In this document: positions 46,283 to 54,146 of the stretch, one piece after another
How positions within the stretch are numbered: the stretch's first letter is position 1
Layout of the letters: every line of letters begins with the position of its first letter
Source of the DNA: Colwellia sp.
GTDB lineage: Bacteria; Pseudomonadota; Gammaproteobacteria; Enterobacterales; Alteromonadaceae
Length of the DNA stretch: 64,000 nt
NCBI GenBank assembly: GCA_013215465.1
Contig: JABSOW010000010.1
Coordinates: 1 to 64,000 of the forward strand
Reading direction: 5' to 3'
Position numbers and translations under genes: made by a program
The notes under the pieces: generated by a model
Seen by the model: only the letters and a program-made list of their open reading frames with translations
The model's database searches: none
Told to the model about the DNA's origin: nothing

Positions 46283-48466
46283 TCATAGCTTGATAAAGTA
46301 ATCATAATACTCTTTATTATTTAACTTTTGCGCTAGATGCAAACCAAGTTCTCGCAATTGCGCTTTGTCTGAATAATTTAAAATCAGCACTTTAAGTTTA
46401 TTTAACGCTTGTGCACTCTGTCCTGTTCCGTCCATTGCTAATACAAAGGTATAAGCATATTGACCATTGTCAGGAGATAACAACATTGCTTTTTCAAAAA
46501 AAACAACTGATTTGGAAAGGTTTTTCTGACGAACCAAATGTAAACCATAAGCATATTTAATGGCTGATGATTTAGGTAAGTTCTTCATCCCCTTAACTAA
46601 AACTGCTTCAGCTTGTTGCGGCTGTTGTTGAATTCGATAGACATCGGCTAAGTTGATAAAGCCTATTTCAAAGTATGGTTCAACTTTTATTGCTCCTTGA
46701 AAAGCTTTTTCTGCCGCTAACATGTTATTAGTTTCTATCGCTAAACTACCTTGGTTAGCTCTACCCTCACCGCGCCAGCTGCTGATATCATTGCCGTTAA
46801 ATAACTCAGAAAATGCATCATTAAAAGCTTGTTGATCGTTAGCATTAACCTTACTTGTTACTAAGCTTCTTGCTGCAGCTACACGAACGGCCTTGTATTT
46901 ATCCGTTAATAACGGGCTAAGATGCAAAACTCTTGTTGCTGGCGTAAGTAATAGCGCAGCATTTGCAGCACTGAGCCTAAGTAAACTTTCTTGATGTTCT
47001 AAATAGGGTTTTAAGAGCTCAATAGTAATTATTTGTGTGGTGAAACTAAGCATTTGTAGTGCGCTAGCTCGGCTAATAACATCAAGTTTAGTATCTGCAA
47101 TAATACTTAAGTGATCTTCGAGCTTAATTGCTTGGCCATTATTTAATGCCATTAGATACTGTTTGCTCTTTAATAATTTTTTTGGCTTACCATGCCATTT
47201 TTCTAAGTTTTCACTCGCCCACTGGTTGCTTTTATCTTGATGACACTGGGTACAAGCATTGGGTGTGGAAAATTTTAATGATAAGTCTGGTCTTGGAATT
47301 TTAAAGCTGTGGTCGCGTCTGTCGTCTACACCCATGTATCTTTTAGTTGGCATATGACAGTTAACACATTGGGCTCCAGTAGAAGTTTCTTGATGTTGGT
47401 GGTGAGATTTTACGTTGTATACTTCACTGCCATGACACTGCAAGCATAATCCATTGCCTTCAATTTTCAATTTCATCGTGTGCTTATCATGACAATCTAA
47501 ACAATTCACTCCTTTACCATACATTTTGCTTTGTAAAAAAGAGCCATAAACATACACTTCTTCTTTTATTTGCCCATCGACAAAATATGTTGGCGCTGAA
47601 GGTAACTGAGGCATAAACTGATCTAAAAATGGCATATTAGCGGTAATACCATCCGTTAAAGGCGAACGTAACGCATGACAGGAAAAGCAGTTATCCATAA
47701 AGCTATTATCACGTTTTTCACCTTGCCAATGGGCAGTTTTATCCTTAACACCACGTAACCATTGCCCGGTTGGATGTTGAGCTGAGGTTATATCATTAGC
47801 GATATTTCGAGGTGTACTTGGCTGTCCATGTTCAGACATATCGCCATGACAAGACAAACAACCTACGTTGATATTATCAAAATTTGTCTTAAAGCTATTA
47901 TTATCAGCATTGTAGTTTCTTTTTAGGCCATCAGAATGACAGTCGGCGCACATGCCATTCCAATTTTGTAACGGTTGTCGCCAATGTAGCCTGTCTTCGG
48001 GTCTTATTTCTTCATGACTGTAGTTATGATACCAACGTTGGCCGCCATCCGTTTTTGCTCTCGCATCCCAAGCAAAGGGTAATACTTGTAGCTTACCGTT
48101 TTCAGTTTCAACTAAATATTGCTGTAAGGGGAAATGACCAAAGGTATACTTTATTGGATAGTTATCCATATTGTCGTCATAAGATATTGTCACCTGATAC
48201 TGATTATCTTTGATAAAAAAATAAGCTTTTTGGCCATAATGTTCAACATTAACATTATTGAAATTAGCTAATACTGAGTTTTTATTTGGTAAAGCCATCG
48301 CTTTGGCATGATCCGAGTTTTGCCACGCTTGCACTGCACTACTATGGCAATTGATACATGTCTGTTCAGTTTTAGCTACCACGAGCGTATTGTTAGCAAA
48401 ACTGTTACCCGCGAAATAAAGTATCAAGCTAGTAAGTAAGGCTAATATCACATATTTATTTTTCAT
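46283..48466 (-). CDS. Eight-haem cytochrome c with C-terminal TPR region
   Basis: The ATG at 48466 starts a normal signal peptide (MKNKYVILALLTSLIL...NSFA). A longer frame from 48586 would bury the signal peptide behind 40 polar residues and begin inside a heptamer repeat. The 727-aa product has eight CxxCH motifs (CINCH about 35 to CTQCH about 405: CINCH, CADCH, CLSCH, CFSCH, CLDCH, CLQCH, CVNCH, CTQCH) and then HEAT- and TPR-like helices (TPR about 560-720). Proteins of this layout occur widely in environmental bacteria with unknown role. It may belong with the electron-transfer operon 2.4 kb away. Microsatellites flank it on both sides. Confidence 0.8.
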   Translation of the reverse strand: MKNKYVILALLTSLILYFAGNSFANNTLVVAKTEQTCINCHSSAVQAWQNSDHAKAMALPNKNSVLANFNNVNVEHYGQKAYFFIKDNQYQVTISYDDNMDNYPIKYTFGHFPLQQYLVETENGKLQVLPFAWDARAKTDGGQRWYHNYSHEEIRPEDRLHWRQPLQNWNGMCADCHSDGLKRNYNADNNSFKTNFDNINVGCLSCHGDMSEHGQPSTPRNIANDITSAQHPTGQWLRGVKDKTAHWQGEKRDNSFMDNCFSCHALRSPLTDGITANMPFLDQFMPQLPSAPTYFVDGQIKEEVYVYGSFLQSKMYGKGVNCLDCHDKHTMKLKIEGNGLCLQCHGSEVYNVKSHHQHQETSTGAQCVNCHMPTKRYMGVDDRRDHSFKIPRPDLSLKFSTPNACTQCHQDKSNQWASENLEKWHGKPKKLLKSKQYLMALNNGQAIKLEDHLSIIADTKLDVISRASALQMLSFTTQIITIELLKPYLEHQESLLRLSAANAALLLTPATRVLHLSPLLTDKYKAVRVAAARSLVTSKVNANDQQAFNDAFSELFNGNDISSWRGEGRANQGSLAIETNNMLAAEKAFQGAIKVEPYFEIGFINLADVYRIQQQPQQAEAVLVKGMKNLPKSSAIKYAYGLHLVRQKNLSKSVVFFEKAMLLSPDNGQYAYTFVLAMDGTGQSAQALNKLKVLILNYSDKAQLRELGLHLAQKLNNKEYYDYFIKL

Positions 48467-48585
48467 CACAATTGAGTTCTCTGCTACTTTGCTCAGTATA
48501 ACGTTCTTCAACATTTTCTTATACTTAGGTTTATCTAATAATACAGCCAACTCATCCCATACTCCATCATTCGAAGGGATAACCA

Positions 48586-48640
48586 TTAGTTATTAGTTAT
48601 TAGTTATTAGTTATTAGTTATTAGTTATTAGTTATTAGTT
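48586..48640. repeat. Heptanucleotide tandem repeat upstream of the eight-haem cytochrome gene
   Basis: Seven perfect copies of TTAGTTA and a partial eighth lie 120 bases upstream of the cytochrome start, where its promoter or leader should be. A tract like this can change length by slippage and so alter promoter spacing. Confidence 0.9.
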
Positions 48641-48733
48641 TCAGTATATATACCCGTGCCACTTAAAGATGCATGATTCAACTGGAATTAGAAACGCCTT
48701 TAGGCAAGGCATTGATTGAAGAGGATGGTTATT

Positions 48734-48750
48734 CAGGAGAATATCTCCTG
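48734..48750. other. Perfect palindrome
   Basis: CAGGAGA-ATA-TCTCCTG, a perfect 7-bp inverted repeat, in the non-coding stretch 48641-48980. It may be an operator or a small hairpin; no gene in this stretch is supported. Confidence 0.4.
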
Positions 48751-48980
48751 CATTCCCTAATAAGATACATCCATGTAGCGCCCTTGGGAGCTTGTCAGGA
48801 AAGTGATAACGTCACAAATTTTGCTTGTTCTAACATCGCTGACATAGCTCTGAATTGACTCATTCATTATTTTATTTGGTATAACTACTTAATAAATTCA
48901 TTTTTACTTCAAAAAATGTCTAATAAAAACAGTAAACCGACAGGATATTTATCTACCTGCCGGCTAAGTACATTAAACTA

Positions 48981-49418
48981 TTAGAATGAAGCAGCAATCG
49001 ACAATTGATAACGACGACCAGTTTGTGCGTAATCTCTTAATAATTCTGGAGAAATCGCATACTTCTCTGAAACTTCACCGGTTAAATTAACGCCTTCGAA
49101 TCTTAGCACTATATTATCCGTTAAATTATAACTGGTGGTAAAATCAAACTGGCCATATTCCTTAGTAAAAATAGGGTTAGAGCCTACACCCGAAACTTTA
49201 GATAAGAACTCACTACGGTAGTTGTATGAAACACGGGCACTCCATAAATTCGTTTCATTTTCTCCAGTTAATAACATTATCTCTTATCTGGGGTAGTTGG
49301 ATCCATTAAACCATGTCATTTTTTGATGGTAACTTTTATCAATAAGTCGATCAGTATGACTGGCAACAACACCAAAGCGGTCATTGGCTTTTTTAAAAAA
49401 TCCAGATGAAATAAAGCA
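48981..49418 (-). pseudogene. Remnant of a TonB-dependent receptor (C-terminal end)
   Basis: The last 98 codons encode the closing strands of a TonB-dependent receptor barrel: LWSARVSYNYRSEF, FDFTTSYNLTDNIVLRFEGVNLT and RRYQLSIAASF with the terminal Phe. Upstream in the same frame is an in-frame TAA (near 49285), and before that 44 codons I cannot place (with ANDRFGVVASHTDR). The plug and most of the barrel are missing. This is a dead fragment, not a small gene. Confidence 0.7.
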
Positions 49419-49525
49419 TTACTTCTACCATACATTCGCCCCAAACCGACTTAGAGACTATAAGTTTGTAATCAAACTCATTATGCGACTAAAGATACAG
49501 CATAATTTAAGCAAAAACTCAGCAC

Positions 49526-49554
49526 TTCTTAAGCTTCATCTGATACCTTAAGAA
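49526..49554 (+). promoter_or_regulatory. Inverted CTTAAG repeat upstream of the response-regulator gene
   Basis: TTCTTAAG (49526-49533) and CTTAAGAA (49547-49554) form a perfect inverted pair 13 bases apart. A further TTTAAG (49506-49511) lies 22 bases before the first CTTAAG. The half-sites resemble PmrA half-sites, though this spacing is not the usual one; autoregulation is possible. Confidence 0.35.
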
Positions 49555-49581
49555 ATACTTTATTAATTATCGAGATTAGTA

Positions 49582-50259
49582 TTGAAAATATTAATTATTG
49601 AAGATTCAACTTCGCTAAGAAGAAGCCTGAAAATAGGGCTGTCAAATCTAGGTTTTACTGTAGATGATACAGGTGATGGCTCAGAAGGATTAAGTATGGC
49701 ATTAGCTGGTGATTATTCACTTCTCATACTTGATTTGATGCTCCCTTCAGTTGATGGTACTGCAATATTAAAAGCTATCAGAAAAGCGAATAAAGATATT
49801 AGAGTATTAATACTCTCAGCACGCGACCTCACTGAAGATAAAATAGAAGGCTTATTAAATGGCGCTGATGACTATTTAACAAAACCATTTTCATTCGATG
49901 AGCTTCATGTACGCTTACTTTGTTTAATGCGAAGAGGCACCTTAAATGTCAATGACAGTAAAATTAATATTGGACAATTTTCGTTAGACCTTCATTTAAA
50001 ACAATTACTATGCAATGGTATTGATGCAAATTTAACACCTAATGAATATAAATTGGTTGAATGCCTATTTACTAATCAAGGTAAAGTCATTTCACCGGAG
50101 AAGTTGAGTGAATACTTAGCAGGTCAATATGATGCTATAGCGAAAAATTCAATTGAGGCTCATCTATCAACAGCTCGAAAAAAAGTTAGGGATATAGGGC
50201 ATGATTTACCAATAAAAACCAAACGTGGCTTCGGCTACTTTGTTAATAGCTGCAAATGA
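49582..50259 (+). CDS. OmpR-family response regulator, PmrA/QseB-like
   Basis: This 225-aa protein has a receiver domain (acidic pocket IIEDS, phospho-acceptor Asp51 in LILDLMLPS, Lys in LTKPFSFDEL) and an OmpR-type winged-helix domain (about 125-220, with NEYKLVECLF and KTKRGFGYFV). The start is a TTG, as no ATG precedes the receiver motif. The sensor kinase gene overlaps its stop by ATGA. Lipid A-modifying enzymes lie downstream, so a PmrA-like role in envelope stress is likely. Confidence 0.85.
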   Translation: MKILIIEDSTSLRRSLKIGLSNLGFTVDDTGDGSEGLSMALAGDYSLLILDLMLPSVDGTAILKAIRKANKDIRVLILSARDLTEDKIEGLLNGADDYLTKPFSFDELHVRLLCLMRRGTLNVNDSKINIGQFSLDLHLKQLLCNGIDANLTPNEYKLVECLFTNQGKVISPEKLSEYLAGQYDAIAKNSIEAHLSTARKKVRDIGHDLPIKTKRGFGYFVNSCK

Positions 50260-51680
50260 GTTCTATTAAAAAAAAATTAAGTCGATATATATCAATATCT
50301 ATCTCTATCTTATTAGTATCCATATTTTTAATAACTGATATCAGTGTTGATACTTGGATCAGTAATGAATTTGATCGAGCAATGATTAATAAAGCTGGTT
50401 TGCTAGAGACGTTAATCAGTGAAAGCCCTGATGAAGTAGACTTTGATTTTGCGGATGAGTTTATGCCAGAATTTTCAGGTATAAACTCACCCGAATACTT
50501 TCAATTATGGCGTGATAACAAAGTCTTTGAGCGCTCAAAAACACTCAATCTTTTTACGAACAATAAACTACCTAAATTAGATATAGCACTTAACGAATCA
50601 TCGATAACTAACATTACTTTACCTGACGGACGTTCTGGTAGGATGTATTTCACAAAATTCAAACCACAAGTCGATAGCGCGGTTAGGGAAGAGTACGATA
50701 TAACAAAAGAAGAGTTTGCAAAAACTCAAAAGCTGATGGAGTTAGCCTATGCGACTAGCAACGAAGGCTTAAATCAGATCCTTTGGTTTGTAGACATAAT
50801 TTTTATATTTACTTCAATTATTGCTGTTGTCGCAGTAAGAATAATTGTTTTTAATGTCGTTGAACGTGGTTTAAAGCCACTTGATAAACTAAATACAGAA
50901 CTAAAACAGATCAATTTTAATTCTGAAGTCAGTGAAATATCAACAAGTAACCTACCCGAAGAACTCATCGCTATAGCAGAGGGTATTAATCATTTTATCA
51001 ATGAAAATAAAACGCTTTATTCAAGAGAAAAAAGAATCACATCTGATATTGCTCATGAGTTAAAAACGCCTATAACAGAATTACTAAATTTAACTGAAGT
51101 ATCTATAAAATTTCCCAATGAAAAACAATTAACAGAAAACTTTAAGAGTGATGTGCTTGCTATTACAGAACGTTTAAGAAATATAGTAAATGGCATACTT
51201 TTACTGCAAAAAAGTACATGCCAGTCTGAGTTAGAAAAAAAGGAAGTGAATTTTTATACGTTACTAAACTCGATAATTAAATCAGAAAATAAAACCAACA
51301 GAGATGTGATTATTAACTTTAATAACCAATGTAAGAATATTAAAACCAATGAATTTGCTTTCACTACGGTGCTTACGAATCTTGTCAATAATGCCCTCTA
51401 CTATAGTTCAGATATAACCCCCGTAGTTATTGTTGTTGAACCTTACTCAAATACTAAGAAAATAATATTTAAAATATCCAATATCAGCAGGTTTGAGTAT
51501 TCTGAGGACGATCTAGATCTTTTTTTTGAGCCTTTATGGCAAAAAGATTCATCAAGAACATCGGAAGAAAGGTATGGGCTAGGTTTAGCCATCGTTCAAT
51601 CTTACAGTGAAAAAATTGGCGCATCTTTAACAGTAGCCATAGAACCTGATCAAAAAATCACGTTTACTATCATTTTATGA
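50256..51680 (+). CDS. Sensor histidine kinase, PmrB/QseC-like
   Basis: The 474-aa kinase has two membrane helices (about 10-30 and 170-195) around a periplasmic sensor region and a HAMP-like linker. Next come the phosphorylated His in SDIAHELKTPITEL (about 266), the N box TNLVNNALYY and the G box ERYGLGLAIVQSY. Its periplasmic part is rich in Asp and Glu (SPDEVDFDFADEFMPE), which might sense cations or cationic peptides, as in PmrB; this is a guess. It phosphorylates the adjacent response regulator. Confidence 0.85.
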   Translation: MSSIKKKLSRYISISISILLVSIFLITDISVDTWISNEFDRAMINKAGLLETLISESPDEVDFDFADEFMPEFSGINSPEYFQLWRDNKVFERSKTLNLFTNNKLPKLDIALNESSITNITLPDGRSGRMYFTKFKPQVDSAVREEYDITKEEFAKTQKLMELAYATSNEGLNQILWFVDIIFIFTSIIAVVAVRIIVFNVVERGLKPLDKLNTELKQINFNSEVSEISTSNLPEELIAIAEGINHFINENKTLYSREKRITSDIAHELKTPITELLNLTEVSIKFPNEKQLTENFKSDVLAITERLRNIVNGILLLQKSTCQSELEKKEVNFYTLLNSIIKSENKTNRDVIINFNNQCKNIKTNEFAFTTVLTNLVNNALYYSSDITPVVIVVEPYSNTKKIIFKISNISRFEYSEDDLDLFFEPLWQKDSSRTSEERYGLGLAIVQSYSEKIGASLTVAIEPDQKITFTIIL

Positions 51681-51839
51681 GCAAGCATCATTAAAAATGT
51701 AGGTAGAGCTAATATTGGTGGCCTTTGTATTATACCAAATCCAATAAGTTTATTCCCTACTCAGGGTTTTATTTAGGGGACAAGAACAAATAAAAAATCA
51801 TTAATTTCTCAGTTTAATCTAGGGTAATTATCAGGTTAC

Positions 51840-51856
51840 GCTAAGCCTATCTTAAG
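51840..51856 (+). promoter_or_regulatory. PmrA-box-like direct repeat upstream of eptA
   Basis: GCTAAG-CCTAT-CTTAAG: two six-base half-sites with five bases between, which is the spacing of the PmrA box (HTTAAD-N5-HTTAAD; the first half-site deviates). A -10-like TAATAT follows about 12 bases downstream, and the eptA start is 43 bases away. Confidence 0.5.
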
Positions 51857-51898
51857 TTTATTTTTTTAATATAGAAGCACTTATCTACAGGTGTTTTT

Positions 51899-53686
51899 AT
51901 GAAATTAATTCTTAACTATTTTTCGAGTATTCTTTCTGTTTTTTTTTCTCCAATACTTAAAGGAGCAATTAAAAAGGAAAACTCAAAGCAAACCAACAAT
52001 ACAAAATTCATCCTGTATTGTAAAAATATATCCCTAACAACAAACCAATTATTGTTTTTCACATGTAGCTATATCGCGCTGATATTGAATATCCCTTTTT
52101 TAATAAAAATGACAAGTGCAATTACAATATTGCCTAATTACAGTGTGTTTTTTTTAATTTCAGTACCAATGTTTTTATTAGCGCTTACCATTTTAATACA
52201 AGGAATCATTTCATTTAAATGGATAACTAAGCCTCTTTTAATAATCACTGTGCTTTGCTCATCCTTAATATTTTACGGCACGATTACTTATGGGATAGTA
52301 TTCGATTACGGGATGGTACAAAACACCATTGAAACCGATACTGCCGAAGCATTGTCTTACGTTAATCTGCATGCTACTTTGTTTTTTATTGTTTTTGGTG
52401 TCATTCCATCATTTTTAATCTACGCCGTTCGATTAACTTTCAAGCCATTTTTTAAAGAACTGTTAAGTCGTTTAAAACTGCTTGGGTTAAGTATTAGCGC
52501 AGTACTTTTAATAGGGATATTTTTTTATTCTAATTACGCTGCAGTAGGTAGGAATAATAAGGAGCTTATTGACTACATTACCCCTTATAAAATGATAGAT
52601 GCATCAGCTAAATTTGTCAGAAATCATTATTTTTATTCACCGCTAGAATTTAAGGTGCTAGACACATCACCAACAATCGAACGTACTGGTGAGAGAAAAC
52701 ATGTCACCGTTATGGTGTTAGGAGAAACAGCTCGCGCCCAAAGCTTCTCACTTAATGGCTATGAAAAACCAACCAACCAATTTACTGAAAAACAAGGTGT
52801 AGTCTCTTTCTCAAATATGAGTTCATGTGGAACGGCAACGGCTGTTTCAGTGCCCTGTATGTTTTCCAGATTAAATAAAGAAAACTATAACAAGCGTGAA
52901 GCTACTGCTCAGCAAAATGCAGTTGATCTTATTCATTTAGCCGGAGCTGATGTTTTGTGGATAAGTAATAATAACGGCAGCTGTAAAGGCGTTTGTACCC
53001 GCGTAAAAACACAAAAGATTGATACAAATAAAGTAAATCCTTTATGTGATGGTGAATATTGCTATGACGAGGCACTTTTAAAGCCTTTAAGCGCTAAACT
53101 TAGCAAGCTGACACATGAAAATACATTGATAGTGCTACATATGATCGGATCTCATGGCCCGACCTATTTCAAACGATACCCTAAAGATAAGCGAATTTTC
53201 ACCCCCGATTGCCAGCGGAGTGATATTCAAAACTGCTCTGAGGAACAGCTGGTAAATACCTATGATAATACCATCGCTTATACGGATTTCGTTCTCTCTA
53301 AAATCATCAGTAAATTAAGTCAATTAGCGGATAAAGAAAACATTGAAACGTCTTTGCTTTATATTTCAGATCATGGGGAATCTTTAGGTGAAAGTGGTGT
53401 ATACCTGCATGGTCTGCCCTACGCGTTTGCACCAAAAGAACAAACACACATCCCTATGATTTATTGGACTGATCCAATGCAGGCAGACTTTGACCTAGGC
53501 TGCCTAAATTCTCTAGCTAAATCGCCTATCACTCACGATAATGTTTTTGACACATTACTTAGCATCATGTCCGTTAGGACAAAAGTATATGATATTGAAA
53601 AGGATCCTTTCATTCAATGTAAGTCACAAAGTGCTATAGCACGGATTAATATACCAACCCCGTTAGAAACCGAGAGAGAATACTAG
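51899..53686 (+). CDS. eptA: Phosphoethanolamine-lipid A transferase (EptA/MCR-type)
   Basis: This 595-aa inner-membrane enzyme moves phosphoethanolamine from phosphatidylethanolamine to lipid A, which lowers binding of cationic peptides such as polymyxin. Five N-terminal helices (about 50-225) are followed by a periplasmic sulfatase-fold domain. Metal ligands appear in VLGETARAQ and SDHGESLG, and the Thr nucleophile in SCGTATAVSVPCMFS (about 312). Cysteine pairs typical of the family (CKGVC, CDGEYC, CQRSDIQNC) are present. It is preceded by a PmrA-box-like site and followed directly by dgkA. Confidence 0.9.
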   Translation: MKLILNYFSSILSVFFSPILKGAIKKENSKQTNNTKFILYCKNISLTTNQLLFFTCSYIALILNIPFLIKMTSAITILPNYSVFFLISVPMFLLALTILIQGIISFKWITKPLLIITVLCSSLIFYGTITYGIVFDYGMVQNTIETDTAEALSYVNLHATLFFIVFGVIPSFLIYAVRLTFKPFFKELLSRLKLLGLSISAVLLIGIFFYSNYAAVGRNNKELIDYITPYKMIDASAKFVRNHYFYSPLEFKVLDTSPTIERTGERKHVTVMVLGETARAQSFSLNGYEKPTNQFTEKQGVVSFSNMSSCGTATAVSVPCMFSRLNKENYNKREATAQQNAVDLIHLAGADVLWISNNNGSCKGVCTRVKTQKIDTNKVNPLCDGEYCYDEALLKPLSAKLSKLTHENTLIVLHMIGSHGPTYFKRYPKDKRIFTPDCQRSDIQNCSEEQLVNTYDNTIAYTDFVLSKIISKLSQLADKENIETSLLYISDHGESLGESGVYLHGLPYAFAPKEQTHIPMIYWTDPMQADFDLGCLNSLAKSPITHDNVFDTLLSIMSVRTKVYDIEKDPFIQCKSQSAIARINIPTPLETEREY

Positions 53687-54051
53687 TGTTTGACAATCAA
53701 AAGAAGCCTAAGGGCATAAAAAGAATATATTTAGCAACAATAAACTCATTGCGAGCATTTCAATGGTTATACCAACATGAGTCTGCTTTTAGACAAGAGA
53801 TATTACTTTTAGTGTTAGCGATTCCAACTTCATTTTTATTTGATATAAGTTTTAAAGAACAAATTATATTAATACTTGCAGTCGTATTTATTATTTATAC
53901 TGAAATTATAAATACCGCTATTGAAGCGGTAGTAGACCGAATTGGCCTAGAGATACATCCTTTATCTGGTCTTGCCAAAGACTTAGGATCAGCAGCAGTA
54001 TTTATCAGCCTAGTTGTTGCAAGTAGCATTTGGTTCATTATATTAATTTAA
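53686..54051 (+). CDS. dgkA: Diacylglycerol kinase
   Basis: This 121-aa protein of three membrane helices has the family motif EIINTAIEAVVDRIG with the catalytic Glu. It recycles the diacylglycerol left when EptA removes phosphoethanolamine from the phospholipid. The GTG start overlaps the eptA stop in TAGTG, so the two are translated together; that pairing matches the chemistry. Confidence 0.9.
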   Translation: MFDNQKKPKGIKRIYLATINSLRAFQWLYQHESAFRQEILLLVLAIPTSFLFDISFKEQIILILAVVFIIYTEIINTAIEAVVDRIGLEIHPLSGLAKDLGSAAVFISLVVASSIWFIILI

Positions 54052-54064
54052 AGTAGTGTATTGG

Positions 54065-54097
54065 CTTAAATTCAGTTTAATTTAAAGAGAACTTAAG
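54065..54097 (+). promoter_or_regulatory. Two overlapping PmrA-box-like repeats
   Basis: CTTAAA-TTCAG-TTTAAT at 54065-54081 is followed, sharing a base, by TTTAAA-GAGAA-CTTAAG at 54081-54097. Each pair has the five-base spacing of a PmrA box. They lie 50 bases before the LtaS-like gene. Confidence 0.55.
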
Positions 54098-54146
54098 TTT
54101 GATTTTTTAAGGTAAGTATCGTGTTTTATTAGAGATATTAATAACG

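Noticed and set aside
48586-48640. CRISPR or direct-repeat array
   Set aside because: Units are 7 bases with no spacers, and no cas genes are present; it is a simple tandem repeat.
48673-48858. Plus-strand frame of 61 codons
   Set aside because: It spans a palindrome, has no clear ribosome-binding site and no family resemblance; treated as non-coding.
49306-49418. Lipase C-terminus upstream of the receptor remnant
   Set aside because: The peptide with ANDRFGVVASHTDR has a faint likeness to lipase ends, but too few positions agree to support it.
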